64,000 bases of DNA from Bimastos eiseni (Eukaryota; Annelida; Clitellata; Crassiclitellata; Lumbricidae): assembly GCA_959347315.1 (NCBI GenBank), contig OY365806.1, forward strand, positions 51,884,068 to 51,948,067, written 5' to 3'. Under the pieces are notes generated by a model, which saw only the letters and a program-made list of their open reading frames with translations, did not search any database and was not told where the DNA came from. Position 1 is the stretch's first letter. The number at the start of each line of letters is the position of its first letter. Made by a program: the position numbers and the translations under genes. Below are positions 45,671-57,735 of the stretch, piece after piece.

Positions 45671-47246
45671 TTGTGCCCAACACTGCCACCTGTGCCTATT
45701 AGCGAACTATGCTATGATAAGTACATTGTACACCGGAAATATTTTGTCGGTTGAATTGCAAGATCAGATGGCAAGGGAAAACTGGTCACCGCTCTTGTAT
45801 GCTAAGGCTAAGTATGTTGCTGAAACTTCATGTTCATTATACTTATACTTGTACTAAAATGCTAGCTATTTTTGTCGTCTGATGGTTTTTTTCAACCCAT
45901 TCCTACTTACTTTGATTGTTAATTCTGGTCTGTTATCATGCAAGTGGGTTTTTATGTCTCTGGATCCAGTACATCTTCTGCCTGTAGCAAAATACTTTTA
46001 GGCTTTTTTTAATGGCTTATAATATGAATGATCCATTAAGAAAGTGCAAATCCATTTGTAATAGAAATTTTAAGAAAATTAGATGCCTTTGAAAGGTGTA
46101 CCAGAACAGATGAGAATGTTGAAAATGGCTTCATCTGTATTTGAACAAGTTAACAGCGTTGGAATGAGCATGAAGTAGTCATCAGGAGCAGTCTGAGTGT
46201 TTTAGCTAGAAATCCCAAGCCAGAAAGCAGAAAACTAAATAAAGTTTAAATATTAAGCATTCTTCCATGTTGGTAATGAGTGTTAATGCTTGATCTAGTT
46301 TGTCCAATGTTGGCTAAATTTGGGTCAGTTTTGGACAATGTTGGTCCAACACAGGGTTCTGCCTGCTTGTCATGCTGAAATCTGTTGGTTGGATGCTTAA
46401 GACTCAACATCAAATTTTGGGTTTAAATCTTATTTGTCGCAAAACTTTGCAAAGTATATGACTTCACTATTTGACCAAGAGCTATGATGCCAGGTATATG
46501 CACGAAGTTTCTAACAAGCCAGTTTATTGTGCACAACTGTAGTTTGTGATGGCAGTCTGTTATTAATCAGTGTGTAACACTATCTGACTACATTGAATGA
46601 CATTATATAATTACACAGGGCTGTTTGTATTGTTTCTTTTAGAGTCTGACTGAGACAAAGCAACTGTCACAGAATTAATTACTCAAGTGGAGTGATGTAT
46701 CAGTCCCAGATATCGAGGCAGGCCGATCGGCCAGAAGCAATTTTTCCTATAGCAAATGTCATTCCATTACAACTACAAGAAGGAGGTACAGTTTGAATGT
46801 CAGCTGCATGCAGGCAGTTTGGCAAGTCTGGCAATTATTCTGTCAGTTAACCTTTTAGCGACACAATATTTTTTGGCCCAGTCTCTGACGACTGCACATT
46901 TTTTTTAAAGCTACATGCTATATCTCTGAAGGCTGTGAAATGCTATCTTAATATGCATATCATAATTATATAACCACGACCTCATGAGAGCTCCCCAAAT
47001 AGAACGCTCATGATCGGATAGACCTACACGGAAACAATTTCAGGGTTGAAACTGCAACTTTAGCTCAATCTTACTTTAAATGACTTTAATCATATCAACA
47101 GATTCTTTGTTTGCTACAGCAGCAAAATAAAATGTGAACACAGAGCATGATATTTCAGCATTCAGGGCTCTGTTTCTGTATATAAATAACAATTGCAGCT
47201 TATTTTTTTATTGAGCTAATGAACTGTTAAAATATTGATGCAAGAT
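45671..47246. other. No gene recognised
   Basis: AT-rich sequence without repeat ends or exon-like stretches recognised. Confidence 0.4.
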
Positions 47247-47254
47247 GTTGGTTC

Positions 47255-47697
47255 TAGGGACCAACCGAGTACACAATTTCCACTGGGTACCGAATCCGAG
47301 TATTTGAATGTACTATTTGCTGGATCCAGGTACGAACCTAGTAGTAGTGGGTCGCTGTTTGAGTGGCCTTGCCGGCAAGTACCATTGCCTCGTCAATTGT
47401 CGTCATGTATGGCGAAGCTTCAAATTAAGAATTTTCTTATACTGAGATTTAACTAAGTAATGGTGTACCTGTAATAAAAATAAAAATTAAATTTTGACCT
47501 TTTATTTGTTGGAGGAAATTGGAATAAAAATAGGTACTAAATTACATCAATGAAATTAGTTTTCAAATTCCAAATGTTTTAATTATAGTTTCAATTTTTT
47601 TAAACTATCTATTTGCATGTGTACTGTTTGTGTGTGAGGCTTACGAATAGTTTTTAAAATGTGATATTCGGCCGAGGCGATTTCCGGTTGGTCCCTA
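47255..47697 (+). mobile_element. hAT MITE of the TAGGGCATAAC family, copy 1
   Basis: 443 bp with ends TAGGGACCAACCGAG and, inverted, TAGGGACCAACCGG. It is bounded by GTTGGTTC (47247-47254) and GTTGGTAC (47698-47705), one mismatch. The interior TACCGAATCCGAGTATTTG is shared with copies 2 and 3. The change of GCATAAC to GACCAAC is compensated at both ends. Confidence 0.78.
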
Positions 47698-47705
47698 GTT
47701 GGTAC

Positions 47706-48561
47706 CATAAAGTCTTTCAACTATGTTAGTAATTACACCTGTTTAGCACAATTTTGCACCTACAGTGTGCATGCAGAAGTTTTCACATGTTGCAAATTTT
47801 GCACTAATGAAATACAAGGGCTAGGAAAAACAAAAGTAAGGCTATCATGTTCTTATTGAACGATTGTCATAGCACTCATTTCTTGCTGTTGAGCCTAAAC
47901 CAGCAGCAAGGGATGAACTCCAATATCCTGGACGTGACCAGTTCAGTGGCATTGCATCCCAGTCTATGCTACTTTATGATGGAAGTGCGTGTGTGTAACA
48001 ACTTGACCAGAGTCATGACAGGGAATCCGCTCGACAGGCTCAAACCCGTTGTCATTCAGTAACAGACATGCTCACTGAATCTCTAAATGCTCACTGTGTC
48101 TCGTATCAAACCACTGCTCTGTAACTAATGATGACAATTAGCTGACTTACCATTTTATGCAGCCTCGATTATGTTTAGTGTGTTGAGGTTTAAGCTAATA
48201 AGTGCGGCTGAATTAGATAAACTGTTAAGAAATTGAGTTGATAAATTGTTGTACTGAAATTAAGCATAGATTATTTTAAGTCAAGACTTTAGACTTTATA
48301 AACCTTCCATTTACCTGTGCCACTTTCAAGTCACTTTCTTGTCAGAAGATATCAGCATACATGGTGGATGTTAGCAGATTGCTAATGTGTTTGTCAGCTA
48401 GCTGTGCAGACACAGTTTGAATCTCAGTATGTCATGCAACTGACTCTTCTATGGTCCACAACGAAAGCTATTTGGTTGTTAGATATCATTTCAATAAAAG
48501 TATCCGTCATGCCAAGTGCCATGCTTTGTGATGCTGTTGCTGCTGAATGATGTTATCACTA
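47706..48561. other. Spacer, nothing recognised
   Basis: No gene or element ends recognised; the frame at 47847-48062 has no similarity. Confidence 0.4.
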
Positions 48562-48569
48562 CTTCTTAC

Positions 48570-49232
48570 TAGGGTATAGCTGGAAATTGCCTCGGACATT
48601 CACCTCGGCCGAATATTGGACTATTTGGAAGTATTCGCCTAGGCAAATATTACACCCGCAAATAGCTAAAAATAACTTTTTTGATAAAAAAATAATTTTC
48701 TTGATAAAATAATATTTTTTCATCAAATGCATTTAGGACTAATGGACACCTGTAAGCTATTGATCAATTAAACAAGAACTTAACATTCCATTGAATTTTC
48801 TTCAAAATAATGATCATGTTAATTTATACATTTTAATTTCTTTTGGTGGTATTCCCCAGGTGGCAGCCAAATCAGTAATTTTTCCGCTTGAATTGGCTAC
48901 ACCCACCCTCTGGTAAACATTTCAGAGTAAAGACGTCGTTGATAACTTCATATTTCAAATTTTATAGCAAGGTCTTACATTTTTTCACAAATAATAAATA
49001 TATTCTTAAAGCCTAGAGTGCGACGATACGCTATATGAAGGATATTGCTATAGACTCTGCATTGACTATAGATAGTTCTCCGTAACTGTGCACGTGGCAG
49101 GTTAACTATGCTTTGTATACGGATGGTACTCGCTGCCAGATTTGCCGCTACTATTCGGTTCGTACCCAGATCTGGCAAGTAGTTCATCCATATACTCGGA
49201 ATCGGTACTCGGTGGAAATTGGTTATGCCCTA
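48570..49232 (-). mobile_element. hAT MITE of the TAGGGCATAAC family, copy 2
   Basis: 663 bp in inverted orientation, ends TAGGGTATAGC and GGTTATGCCCTA, flanked by the perfect 8-bp duplication CTTCTTAC (48562-48569, 49233-49240). Inside the left end the CCTCGG/GAGGCG region matches the right part of copy 3 (TTTGCGGGTGTAATATTTGC). Confidence 0.87.
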
Positions 49233-49617
49233 CTTCTTACCATGTCTAAACTTTGTGTAATGTACAACATCCTGGTCTTTCTAACTGATTTGCCATCCAC
49301 TTATATGATAGACTTACCTTAATCTGCAAATTCTGACTAGGCACAATTTATACATCTTTTATGAATGATTTAGAACTTGTCTCTTACATGAAGACTACAC
49401 TGGAAGCACTTCTGAGTTTGTGTCTAAGGAATGAAGAGGTACAACATAAATCAGCTGAATGATATACCGTATATACTCGACTATAGGTCTAGAAATTTAA
49501 GATTATTTCATTACGGCGAAATAGGTCTTTTGACTTATACTCAAGAGACAAAAGAATGGGAGATTTTCGGACTGAATATTCAATGTTCAGCTGCGAATAT
49601 CAAACTATATAGCTTGG

Positions 49618-49953
49618 TTTATGATGGCCACATGCATTAATATTGATCTGCCCATAGTAAAATATATATTTTGTGGAGAAATCCGCCGAAAAACAGCAGG
49701 TATCTGGCTATACCTCTCAATTTAAGACGGCCACATGCATTAACATTGATATGCCCATAGTAAAATAAATATTTCACAGAGAAATCTGCCGAACTTCTCC
49801 GCCCAAAGACAGCAGATATCAGGCTATACCTCTCGATTTATGACGGCTGCTTGCATTAATATTGAATTGCCCATAGTAAAATATATATTTCGTGGAGAAA
49901 TCAGCCGAACTTCTCCGCCGAATGACAGCAGATATCAAGCTATACCTCTCGAT
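49618..49953. repeat. Three tandem copies of a roughly 105-117-bp unit inside the MITE
   Basis: Units start near 49618, 49721 and 49837, each with CATGCATTAATATTGAT, CCCATAGTAAAATA and AGGCTATACCTCTC-type words. Confidence 0.85.
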
Positions 49954-50075
49954 TTATCAATCATTTTTGATTGTATGGGTTCGACTTATATTCGAGTCGT
50001 CAATTTTGGATGCTATTTTTGTCCAAAAATTGCACTTTGACTTACACTTTAATTGACTTATAGTCGAGTATATAC

Positions 50076-50917
50076 TAGGGCATAACTGAGTAGACAATTT
50101 TCACTGAGTACCGAATCCGAGTATTTGGATGCACTATATGCCGGATCCGGGTACAAACCGAATAGTAGCGGTAAATCTGGCCAGCGAGTAGTAGAGGAGC
50201 TAGCCTTGCATATTTGGTAAGCAATAGCAGCAATACACATGTTCTGCACAGGATGTTCATTTAAAACATATTGAAAGATGTACCATAATTTCATTAAAAA
50301 TTGATCTTTTATCTTTCTTTTGGTACACAATTGCGTATTTTGCTTCCATGCAGCACCACCACTACCACCAGCGAGTATCATCATCATCAGTAGGCAAAGC
50401 GTAGTTAACCTGCCCAGTGCACAGCTATGGAGAACTATCAATGCAGAGTTTATAGCAATATCCTTCATATAGTGTATCATCGCACTCTAGGCTATAACAA
50501 TGTATTTATTATTTAATAACTTTATTTGTGAAAAAATGTAAAACCTTGTTATAAAATTTGAAATATGAAGTTATCAACGACGTCTTTATACTCTCTAATG
50601 TTTACCAGAAAGTGGGTGGAGCCAAGTCAAGTGGTAAAATTACTGATTTGGTTGCCACCTGGGGAATGCAACCAAAAGAAATTAAATATATAAATTAACA
50701 TCTTTATTTTAAAGAAAATTCAATGGAATGTTAAGTTCTTATTTAATTAATCAATAAGTTCGTTAGTCCTACATTTATTTGATCAAAAATATTATTTGAT
50801 CAAAAAATTGTTTTTTCAAAAAAGTTATTTTTAGCTATTTGCGGGTGTAATATTTGCCGAGACGAATACTTTCGATTAGTCAAATATTCATCTGAGGCGA
50901 TTTCCGGTTATGCCCTG
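50076..50917 (+). mobile_element. hAT MITE of the TAGGGCATAAC family, copy 3
   Basis: 842 bp with ends TAGGGCATAACTGAG and, inverted, CAGGGCATAACCGG, and the perfect 8-bp duplication GTATATAC (50068-50075, 50918-50925). It is inserted in the terminal repeat of the MITE 49467-50927, so the host MITE is older. Confidence 0.88.
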
Positions 50918-51096
50918 GTATATACGGTATGTGGCGTTTTTATTTATGATACATCATGCATAAAAGATTGCATGATGGGCATGATAGATGAAAAGAAAGT
51001 ATTGATGAAAAAAAGTAAATGTGCAGTATAATTTTAGCTGAATGGTCAAGAAAGATATGCTTGAATCTATTCAGTGAGGCTGTGATGTGTTGACAG

Positions 51097-51261
51097 GCTA
51101 TGCATTTAGCACAGGCGAAATGACAGAACCAAAGCCCTATATATTATCAACACCCGATGGGCAACTGACCACCTATCATCAACCGGAATACTCAAGCCAG
51201 GGTCAAGTGTTTGATGGGCAGCCCATATACAGTGGCTCTGAACCATATTCCCCTCTATCAG
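51097..51261 (+). CDS. LARP4: LARP4-like gene, exon upstream of the La motif
   Basis: 165 bp with acceptor GTGTTGACAG and donor GTATGC. It begins after one base of a split codon and ends with one leftover G (phase 1 at both ends). The peptide reads YAFSTGEMTEPKPYILSTPD, then TTYHQPEYSSQ and GQPIYSGSEPYSPLS. It is low in charge and rich in Y, S, P and Q, like the linker just N-terminal to the La motif in LARP4 proteins. On its own it would not be assigned; assignment rests on its phase match to the La-motif exon at 59946, which gives a continuous frame. LARP4 proteins bind poly(A) RNA and PABP and stabilise mRNA (family knowledge). Confidence 0.6.
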
Positions 51262-51384
51262 GTATGCACAGTAAAGGCATTTTTGAAAACAATTAAAATA
51301 TTCTTTAGCTCATGTCTGAATTGCTTTTTTTCAGAAATGTATGAAATTGATGGTACCTATGTTCAATCAATCAATCAATGAAAC

Positions 51385-51786
51385 TTAATATGACACTCCT
51401 TCAAGATATCCACGCAAGACGCTCCCGGTCTGATTATGGCTAAAGTGAGCAGTTTTCATAAATGAGTAGAATACAGATGAGGAGGTTATGGGCAGAAGAT
51501 GAAGCTCTTGTGGTAGCCCATTCCATGCGGTTGGACCCACTACTGCAAAGGCCCGATTCTGCATCATAGAAGTGTGGTCAAAGGGGACAGTCAAGTTCAA
51601 AGAAGCAGCTAATCGGAAAGACCGTCGACCGACATTGGCAGTGACAGGTCGACACAGCTCTTGAAGACAGCGCCAGACTATGCCTAGAAGCCTGTATGTA
51701 ATATGCTGTGGGAGAGGTGGCCAACAAAGGACGTCACGCATATGCAATGTAGATAGATAGAGAGTCAGTCCTAGGGATACCACCAA
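51385..51786 (-). pseudogene. C-terminal fragment of a CR1-type LINE reverse transcriptase
   Basis: The minus-strand frame ends with a block reading CLQELCRPVTANVGRRSF, then QNRAFAVVGPTAWNGLPQEL and FYSFMKTAHFS. The GPTAWNGLP motif and closing F-Y-S-x-x-K-T block are the typical C-terminus of CR1/L2-type LINE ORF2. Upstream (52000 on) there is no more of it, so it is a 5'-truncated copy. Confidence 0.78.
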
Positions 51787-51986
51787 TCAGTTGTGCAGCC
51801 AAACAAAGGGACTCGCTCCAGCCTCCCAATCTGTGTCCACGTTATGCCATCATAAATGGAGGAGCAGAAGTCCAAGCGACTAGAGACAAAGTGTTTCCTA
51901 AAGTAACTGCGGCTTTGTGAGTTAACACATTGACCGCTGGAACAAGATCACTTATTACATGGACGCGACGCCATATAGGCCTAATC

Positions 51987-53236
51987 TTGGGGACCCCAAA
52001 GTTTTTGATACCGAGGGCCACTTAGTGACACAGTGAGAGCTTGCAGGCCGCAGGGATACCATGCGAGTGCCGAAGGGTAGTTTTCAAATATAAGGCCTAT
52101 AAGTATAAGGCTTACTTATATGCATATAATAAAGTTGAGCAAACGGTAATGAAGTGCCTGAATTGTAAACCTAAAATGTACAAAAATTTTGCAACTTACT
52201 AAATATTTATTTTATTTATTTTATCATTTTATTTAACCTAAGATGTTATTTGTCAATCCATTTGTAATAAAGTTAAGAGTGAATGTTTTTAGAAGTTAAC
52301 ATAGAAATTGTGTCTAAATTAAATTCATATCATAGGATGAACGTCATGCGATTTGGGAAGTTGAGATTTCGTAGCAGTTATATTACCAAATCGAGGCTTA
52401 AGGCTTGTTTTTGCAAGCATGTTGTCAAATTGTCGGATAAACTCAAAGGGTGTGCGATTTGTTTCTGCAAGGTCTGCAAATTGTCGGATAAGCCAAAATT
52501 GGTGGGCTTTGAGAAAATTCCATCAATGAAGTTTGCTCATATATGAACTTTCCTGCAAGTCTATCAGTTCTAATTCCAACTCATTGGGCAGATTCCTTGG
52601 CTGACAAGTAAAAGGATGCTGCAAATTGGCAAATCACTGTTTGTGCAATCTGAAGTGAAAGAAATGTCTGGAAAATTCAGATAGCAGACTGCCAATAATC
52701 TCGAACTACTTAGCAGAACACAAAAGTTCAAAAACATGTTCGTTTTTGTTTTATAGGCCTATCTCTGTACAAGCCGGGAAATGAACTAATTAAATATCCG
52801 TCCTTCTGTTGCTTTAGCAGTAAGGTTAGCTTTCTTCACAATGTCCACTAAAATATAGTATTTCTAATAAACTTTCCACACCATTGCAGTTTCAGAAAAA
52901 GTTCGTTCAAATGATGTCCACTAAAAATGGTAAATCGAAAAGCCATCCAGTTAAGCAGTTTTGTTCATTATCCTTCTGTTTGATTATCAATTTTTTTATT
53001 AATAAATTCTGCGATTTCGCTTCTGATGTTAAAAACGTTTTTGGGTTGCATCACGGCTCAACCATCGAGCTGCTTAAATGTTAAATGCTGCTTACATGAA
53101 TATTAAAATTAAAAGGCATTTGTCAAATTGGACATAAGTTTGTTTATTTTTAAAAATTCGAACATTTGCCCGGGGGCCACATTAAGTCTGCTCGAGGGCC
53201 GCATGCGGCCCGCGGGTCACACTTTGGGGACCCCTG
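51987..53236. mobile_element. hAT element with GGGGWCCCCAAAG ends, nested in piggyBac
   Basis: 1250 bp. The left end reads TTGGGGACCCCAAAG and the right end read inward CAGGGGTCCCCAAAGTGTGA, followed by CGGGCCGCATGCGGCC. Flanks GCCTAATC (51979-51986) and GCCGAATA (53237-53244) match at 6 of 8, so the duplication is partly eroded. No transposase recognised. Confidence 0.62.
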
Positions 53237-53390
53237 GCCGAATAAATTATCTGCATTGCGAAGAAATCAAGTAAAGCACTAATTATTGACAAAATGTAAA
53301 GATTATGAAATGCAAAGATCTTGTTCAACACTCCAACTCAAGTCTATATGGTATTTTTGCAAGAGGGCTGCCAAAACAGCATCTGACTCA

Positions 53391-53627
53391 TCAGGGTGTG
53401 GGATTCATTGTCTGAGCTATCTGCATGTACATCCACGCCTGATGGCCCTGCTGGTGATCATAATCCTTGGTTGCTTGACTTACTGTGTCACTTACCGGTT
53501 CAATGTCATCTAATTCCATATCACTTTCGCAATCACTTTCCTCTTCAAAATAATCAGAGTCTGATAAATCTATTTCTTTCTGAACCTCTGAAAGTGTGTA
53601 TCTTTTTCTCGACGCCATGAATAGCAT
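53391..53627 (-). pseudogene. piggyBac-like transposase N-terminus
   Basis: The minus-strand ORF begins MLFMASRKRYTLSEV, followed by DLSDSDYFEEESDCESDMEL and DDIEPVSD. A short basic start followed by a strongly acidic Ser/Asp/Glu region is typical of piggyBac transposase N-termini. The frame runs out after about 78 residues. The DDE/D-type catalytic domain is absent, in keeping with an internally deleted copy. Confidence 0.6.
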
Positions 53628-53896
53628 GTGATCCGAACAGTTACATAAAGTGACGTTTTACAGGGCATATATTATTTTCAATGTACACTAGAAAAATACT
53701 TCATTATACACCAGATAACATCACGCACCATAGTAGCAACGGAACACGGCAGAGTTTATTGCTTGAACACTGATTAAACTATTATATAGATATCTAATGA
53801 CTGTATACTTTTAGACGCATATATACGACCTATGCGCACAGAAACGCTAAAATAAATAGGTATATATACATACGACCTACGCGTTCAAAGTGTTAA

Positions 53897-54640
53897 GAGA
53901 TTGAGAGATCATGGCCCATCCATATGTTACGTATTCAAAAAATCTGTTCGGACCCGCCCTCCCGGTGTTGCACCGTGTACATTTCGTGGATCCCCTTGCG
54001 TACGTGCATTTGAGATCTACCCCTCCCTATTGCAAAGGTTAAATAGCTAAAAACACCTATAAGACGTTGATTTTACCACAGGCTATTTAGTTTTGTTAAG
54101 CATCATATTTAACAGCTTAAATTTGTTAACTGTTATGAAGAAATAAAACACTAACAGCACTTGCATTTGAAACCGTTTTAATGCTACATAAAATTGATTA
54201 AGCATGAATATATTCTGTGATTAGGTTTTGCAATGGTCGAGCTAACTTTTCCCACATGCAATTTAAATAATAGTTGAGTAAGGCAATCTTAATCTATGCA
54301 TAGTAATTTTTGCGGAGGAGTAATATTGCGATAACAGTGACATTTGTGTTTGAACAAAATCGTCTGTTAATTAAAATAATGAGCATAATAAATTTCTTTG
54401 CCAGATCAAGTCCGAAAATAGCCTATAAATAGCATGCGCAACTAGCCATAATCGCGCGAGCCATTGATGCTGGGTTTTCCCACGCCCACCCAAGTCTCTG
54501 ACTAGTAAGTCTGCGACAAACGGATCGCTCGTGCACGCCATTTTTCCGTGCAATCATTTAGGAAAGAGCGAAGTATGTCAAGAGATCAACCAGTGAAGCC
54601 AAAAGAAGTAGAGAGTCGAAATAATAGAATGTCATGGTCA
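53897..54640. other. Spacer with a MITE-like end
   Basis: GGCCCATCCATATGTTACGT near 53911 recurs as GGGCCCATCCATATATTACT near 56309 in the same orientation, so it is probably one end of a shared element; no inverted partner was found. Two ATTGATG or AATCGCG patches near 54450 are unremarkable. Confidence 0.4.
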
Positions 54641-54649
54641 ACTGAGTCA

Positions 54650-56130
54650 AAGCAGCGTTTTCGTCAAGTAGGGCCAGAAGGCTAACATGCGACCGGTCTA
54701 TGGGGCTAATATATGTATCAATAGAGTCTCAGTCGAGGATTCTTGCGGAACCCAGATTGCTTGATGGACCGGTTGTAAAGGAGGGTGATTGCTGGTATGA
54801 GGTCGTTGATGAACTACTGGATATCATCCAGTGGATGATAAAGGTTGGAAGTGAATCCAGTTAACATGATTAGAGGAGGAGCTAATATGAGGTTTCGGAG
54901 ATCTGACTGAGAGATGTTGGTCAGATTAGAGAGGTTGCAGGCTGTTGGCAAGAGCTTAGGAAGAGCCAATTCAGAAGTCTCAGTTCTGATGGAGGGAATC
55001 TTAGCTTGGCATCATTGAGCAAATGCTTTTGAACAAATGCCTCCCAATACTCTCGCTCCCGGTATGCCTGGCGACGCAGTGTCCAGCACTCACTGTAAAA
55101 CCAAGGAAACAGCATGCTTTGGCTTACCTTCGGAGGGCATAGAGGGTGGAAGGAGTCAATCACCTCACGCATAGCATCTTATGAGGTGTAAAAAGTTCTT
55201 CAGTTCTCATGGCAGCTAGCATCACAGGGTCGGAAAACAGTGCGAGGGCTCGCAGGGCCTCACCAAATGACCTGTGGTCTAGATTCTTCCAGCCACAGAC
55301 TAGCCTAATAACTTGGTGCATTGTTTCACAAAAGAATGGGCCGGTTCCAGCGATGGTGGATAGACGAGATTGGCAATGTCTGCATCATCTTGCATCAGGA
55401 TGACATCAAGCCATTTCCTCTGCTAGTGGATAACTTCAACTTCATGTTGTCTCAAGCCGAGCTGTTACGCGATCAAGATGAATTCCTTAGTTTCAGAGAG
55501 GGTAGAGTTCTCGAGGTGTAGACAATGGTTGCGAACAATGACCAATTGTGTGTTATATAGGGCAAATTGTTTCAATGATGCAGAAAACTCGTAGAAAAAG
55601 GCAAATGTCAGCGGTTTGGAGCCCAGCCTGTAGATGGCAATAAGGGTGGTCGGGCCACTGAGCATAGCAATGAATGTAGCCAGAACCTTAAAGGTGGTCT
55701 GCTTGTCGTGCAGTGAAATCCTTTTGCAATGGTAGAAGATGATGCCCCTGCCTCAACATTCCAGGTCAGGTTGCTCCGATCTAAGCCCATCAATTATTGA
55801 GTAGCCAGGCGTGTTTGAGCGGCATACTGAAACGTCAGTAGATGGTGTGTGCCATAACTCAGTCACGGTTAAATGATCCAGCTCGTTTGCTATGATGGCA
55901 TGGGTGACAACATGCTTAGATCTCAGGGACCTAACATTCCATGTTGCAATGCGAAGGCCATTCAGGGCAAAAGATGGGCGTTTCTTGGGTGGCGAGGCTG
56001 GTCTGTCGAGTCAGTGATGCAGCAGGTTTCTTCGGTGAGCAAACTGTTTATGCCATAATCCACAATGAAAGAGAGTCTTTCGAATGGCTCGTTGAGAGTG
56101 TTCAGGGGTTCAGGAATCGAAGAAGGTCTC
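54650..56130 (-). pseudogene. CR1/L2-type LINE fragment with endonuclease and start of reverse transcriptase
   Basis: On the minus strand, from about 55960 down, the frame reads GLRIATWNVRSLRSKHVVTH, then IIANELDHLTVTELWHT, matching the N-terminus of a LINE endonuclease. At 55465-55665 follow GPTTLIAIYRLGSKPLTFAF and LVIVRNHCLHLENSTLS, where the usual GDFN has degraded to RNHC. A linker frame at 54921-55172 (FYSECWTLRRQAYREREYWE) leads to SGFRKN near 54755, which starts the reverse transcriptase domain. There are stops throughout. Confidence 0.78.
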
Positions 56131-56217
56131 GATCGTAGATGAGCCCGACAGGTAACAAATCAATTTGGTATAACAGACAGCATTAGTCCTGAGGAGTGAA
56201 TCAATATCTGTATCACG

Positions 56218-57045
56218 GGTCTAGGGCATTACCCCCAGACATTAGCCCCCCATTCCATTGCATAGTTAATGTACAATCTTTTAAGATATTAATAAATCAG
56301 AATTTAGGGCCCATCCATATATTACTTACGTAAAAAAATCGGATGTATATTGTTTGACGAACGTATTAGACTAGGGAATTCTCTAAGAATAAAGAATATA
56401 TTTATTGACAAAATAGTATACAACCTGAACAATGCATGAAGAGAATGGAGAAGCGAACAGAACCAGCGCTAATAGCAACTCAGTTGGCCTAATTTGGCTC
56501 GAAACAAAAAAGCTAAGGTTGACTTTAAACGTCTTAAATGTACAACTTGAGACTTTGACAGTCCTTACTTAACTAAAATAAGACGACGCAGCAACAAGCT
56601 GTAAATCAGCCGTCTACCTTACATGAGAATTCTGTCCAAAGCTCGAGACGTTCTTATCACCGGCTTCTTATATATCCAAGCGAACACCTATGCCTACCTC
56701 TACGTACAATTGAATTGCCCAACCCAATAGTAGGCCCAACGTCCTACGGCTCTTTACGATAGCCTCTAACACATACGATCGTCCCTTACGACCTTTAGCG
56801 AATAATACATGACTATAAATATAGGTAGCTTAGTTCATTCTAAATCTATGACACGATGCCTGCACTGTCTATTAACAATATATGTATGTGTGCAAGTATG
56901 TATGTATGTATGAATGTATGTATATATGCATGTATGTATGTATGTATAATGCGCTATGGAAATATTGTGATGTCCGGGGATAATGTCCTAAGAGGGGGTA
57001 ATGTCCGGGGGTAATGTCCTGGGAGGGGGTAATGTCTTGATCTCC
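56218..57045. mobile_element. hAT-type element with GGACATTACCCC subterminal repeats and ACAT core, copy 3
   Basis: 828 bp with ends GGGTCTAGGGCATTACCCCC and, inverted, GGAGATCAAGACATTACCCC, bounded by TGTATCAC (56210-56217) and TGCATCAC (57046-57053), one mismatch. The right end repeats GGGGTAATGTCC three times or more. The microsatellite core is short (56880-56946). The left side is extended by about 570 bp of other sequence, so another insertion inside it is likely. Confidence 0.78.
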
Positions 57046-57257
57046 TGCATCACAGCTATCAATACCGTCTAGTATCAATATCTGAATATGGATATCAAAC
57101 TAACTTGATGTGGATAAAAATTTGCCACAATCAACTCATTGTGTGTAGGTTTGGATGAGTCATATCGCTATATTTTCCAAATAATTACTAAATAATGTGA
57201 GAGTAACAAGATAGTTGTAATCCAGCAAAGTTTTACAGAGACGTCTGAAAATGAGTT

Positions 57258-57720
57258 ATAGGTAAGCCGTAACCGGACAATTCGTCGCAGGACAATTTGA
57301 CGGAGAAAAATAGACATTTTGGCGCGGACAATTTCAATGTGTCTATAATGTCAATGCGGGGCAGTTGGCTCTCGTCGATTTAATGGATTACATAATGTAC
57401 CCATTGTAACGATTTACTAACTGTCGAACAATCTCGGAGAGGATTTAAAAAAGATATTAACATTTGGTTGACAATGTGATAGATTAGAGTACCTTCAGGT
57501 TTTTGTAGGTCCTGTTAGAGTGTATATATTCCATTAAAACGTGATATTAGGCCTAAATATTTAGAAAACTTGACATTCTAGTCATGCTGTTTATTTGTAT
57601 GGTTGCTTAATGAAGCATTTACCATTTTTTTCATAATATTATTGACTGCGCCGAATTGTCCGGAGCGAATTGTCCGTGACGAGTTGTCCAGCAACAAATT
57701 GCCGTAGAACCAGTTAAGCT
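57258..57720. mobile_element. MITE with GGACAATTCG iterons at both ends
   Basis: The left side has CCGGACAATTCGTCGCAGGA, GGACAATTTGACGG and GGACAATTTC within 80 bases. The right side has the inverted words CGAATTGTCC, CGAATTGTCC and GAGTTGTCC. A possible 5-bp duplication TAAGC flanks it (about 57263 and 57716). Edges are approximate, and no ORF was seen. Confidence 0.6.
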
Positions 57721-57735
57721 TAATTTGAATGTTAG

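Larger units (their letters stand above)
49467..50927. mobile_element. MITE with CCGTATATACTCGACTATA ends (TA duplication), copy 2, interrupted
   Basis: Left end CCGTATATACTCGACTATAG follows TA at 49465-49466. The right end is split: CTTATAGTCGAGTATATAC at 50057-50075, then after the inserted hAT MITE GTATATACGG and TA at 50928-50929. Removing the insert restores a clean inverted end. It is related to 22223-22961. Confidence 0.78.
51926..53892 (-). mobile_element. piggyBac element, internally deleted
   Basis: 1967 bp flanked by TTAA on both sides (51922-51925, 53893-53896), the diagnostic piggyBac target. The inverted ends are CACATTGACCGC and, from the right, CACTTTGAACGC. It keeps an N-terminal piece of a transposase-like ORF on the minus strand (53391-53627) and has lost the catalytic DDD region. 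It also carries a nested hAT MITE (51987-53236). Confidence 0.8.
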
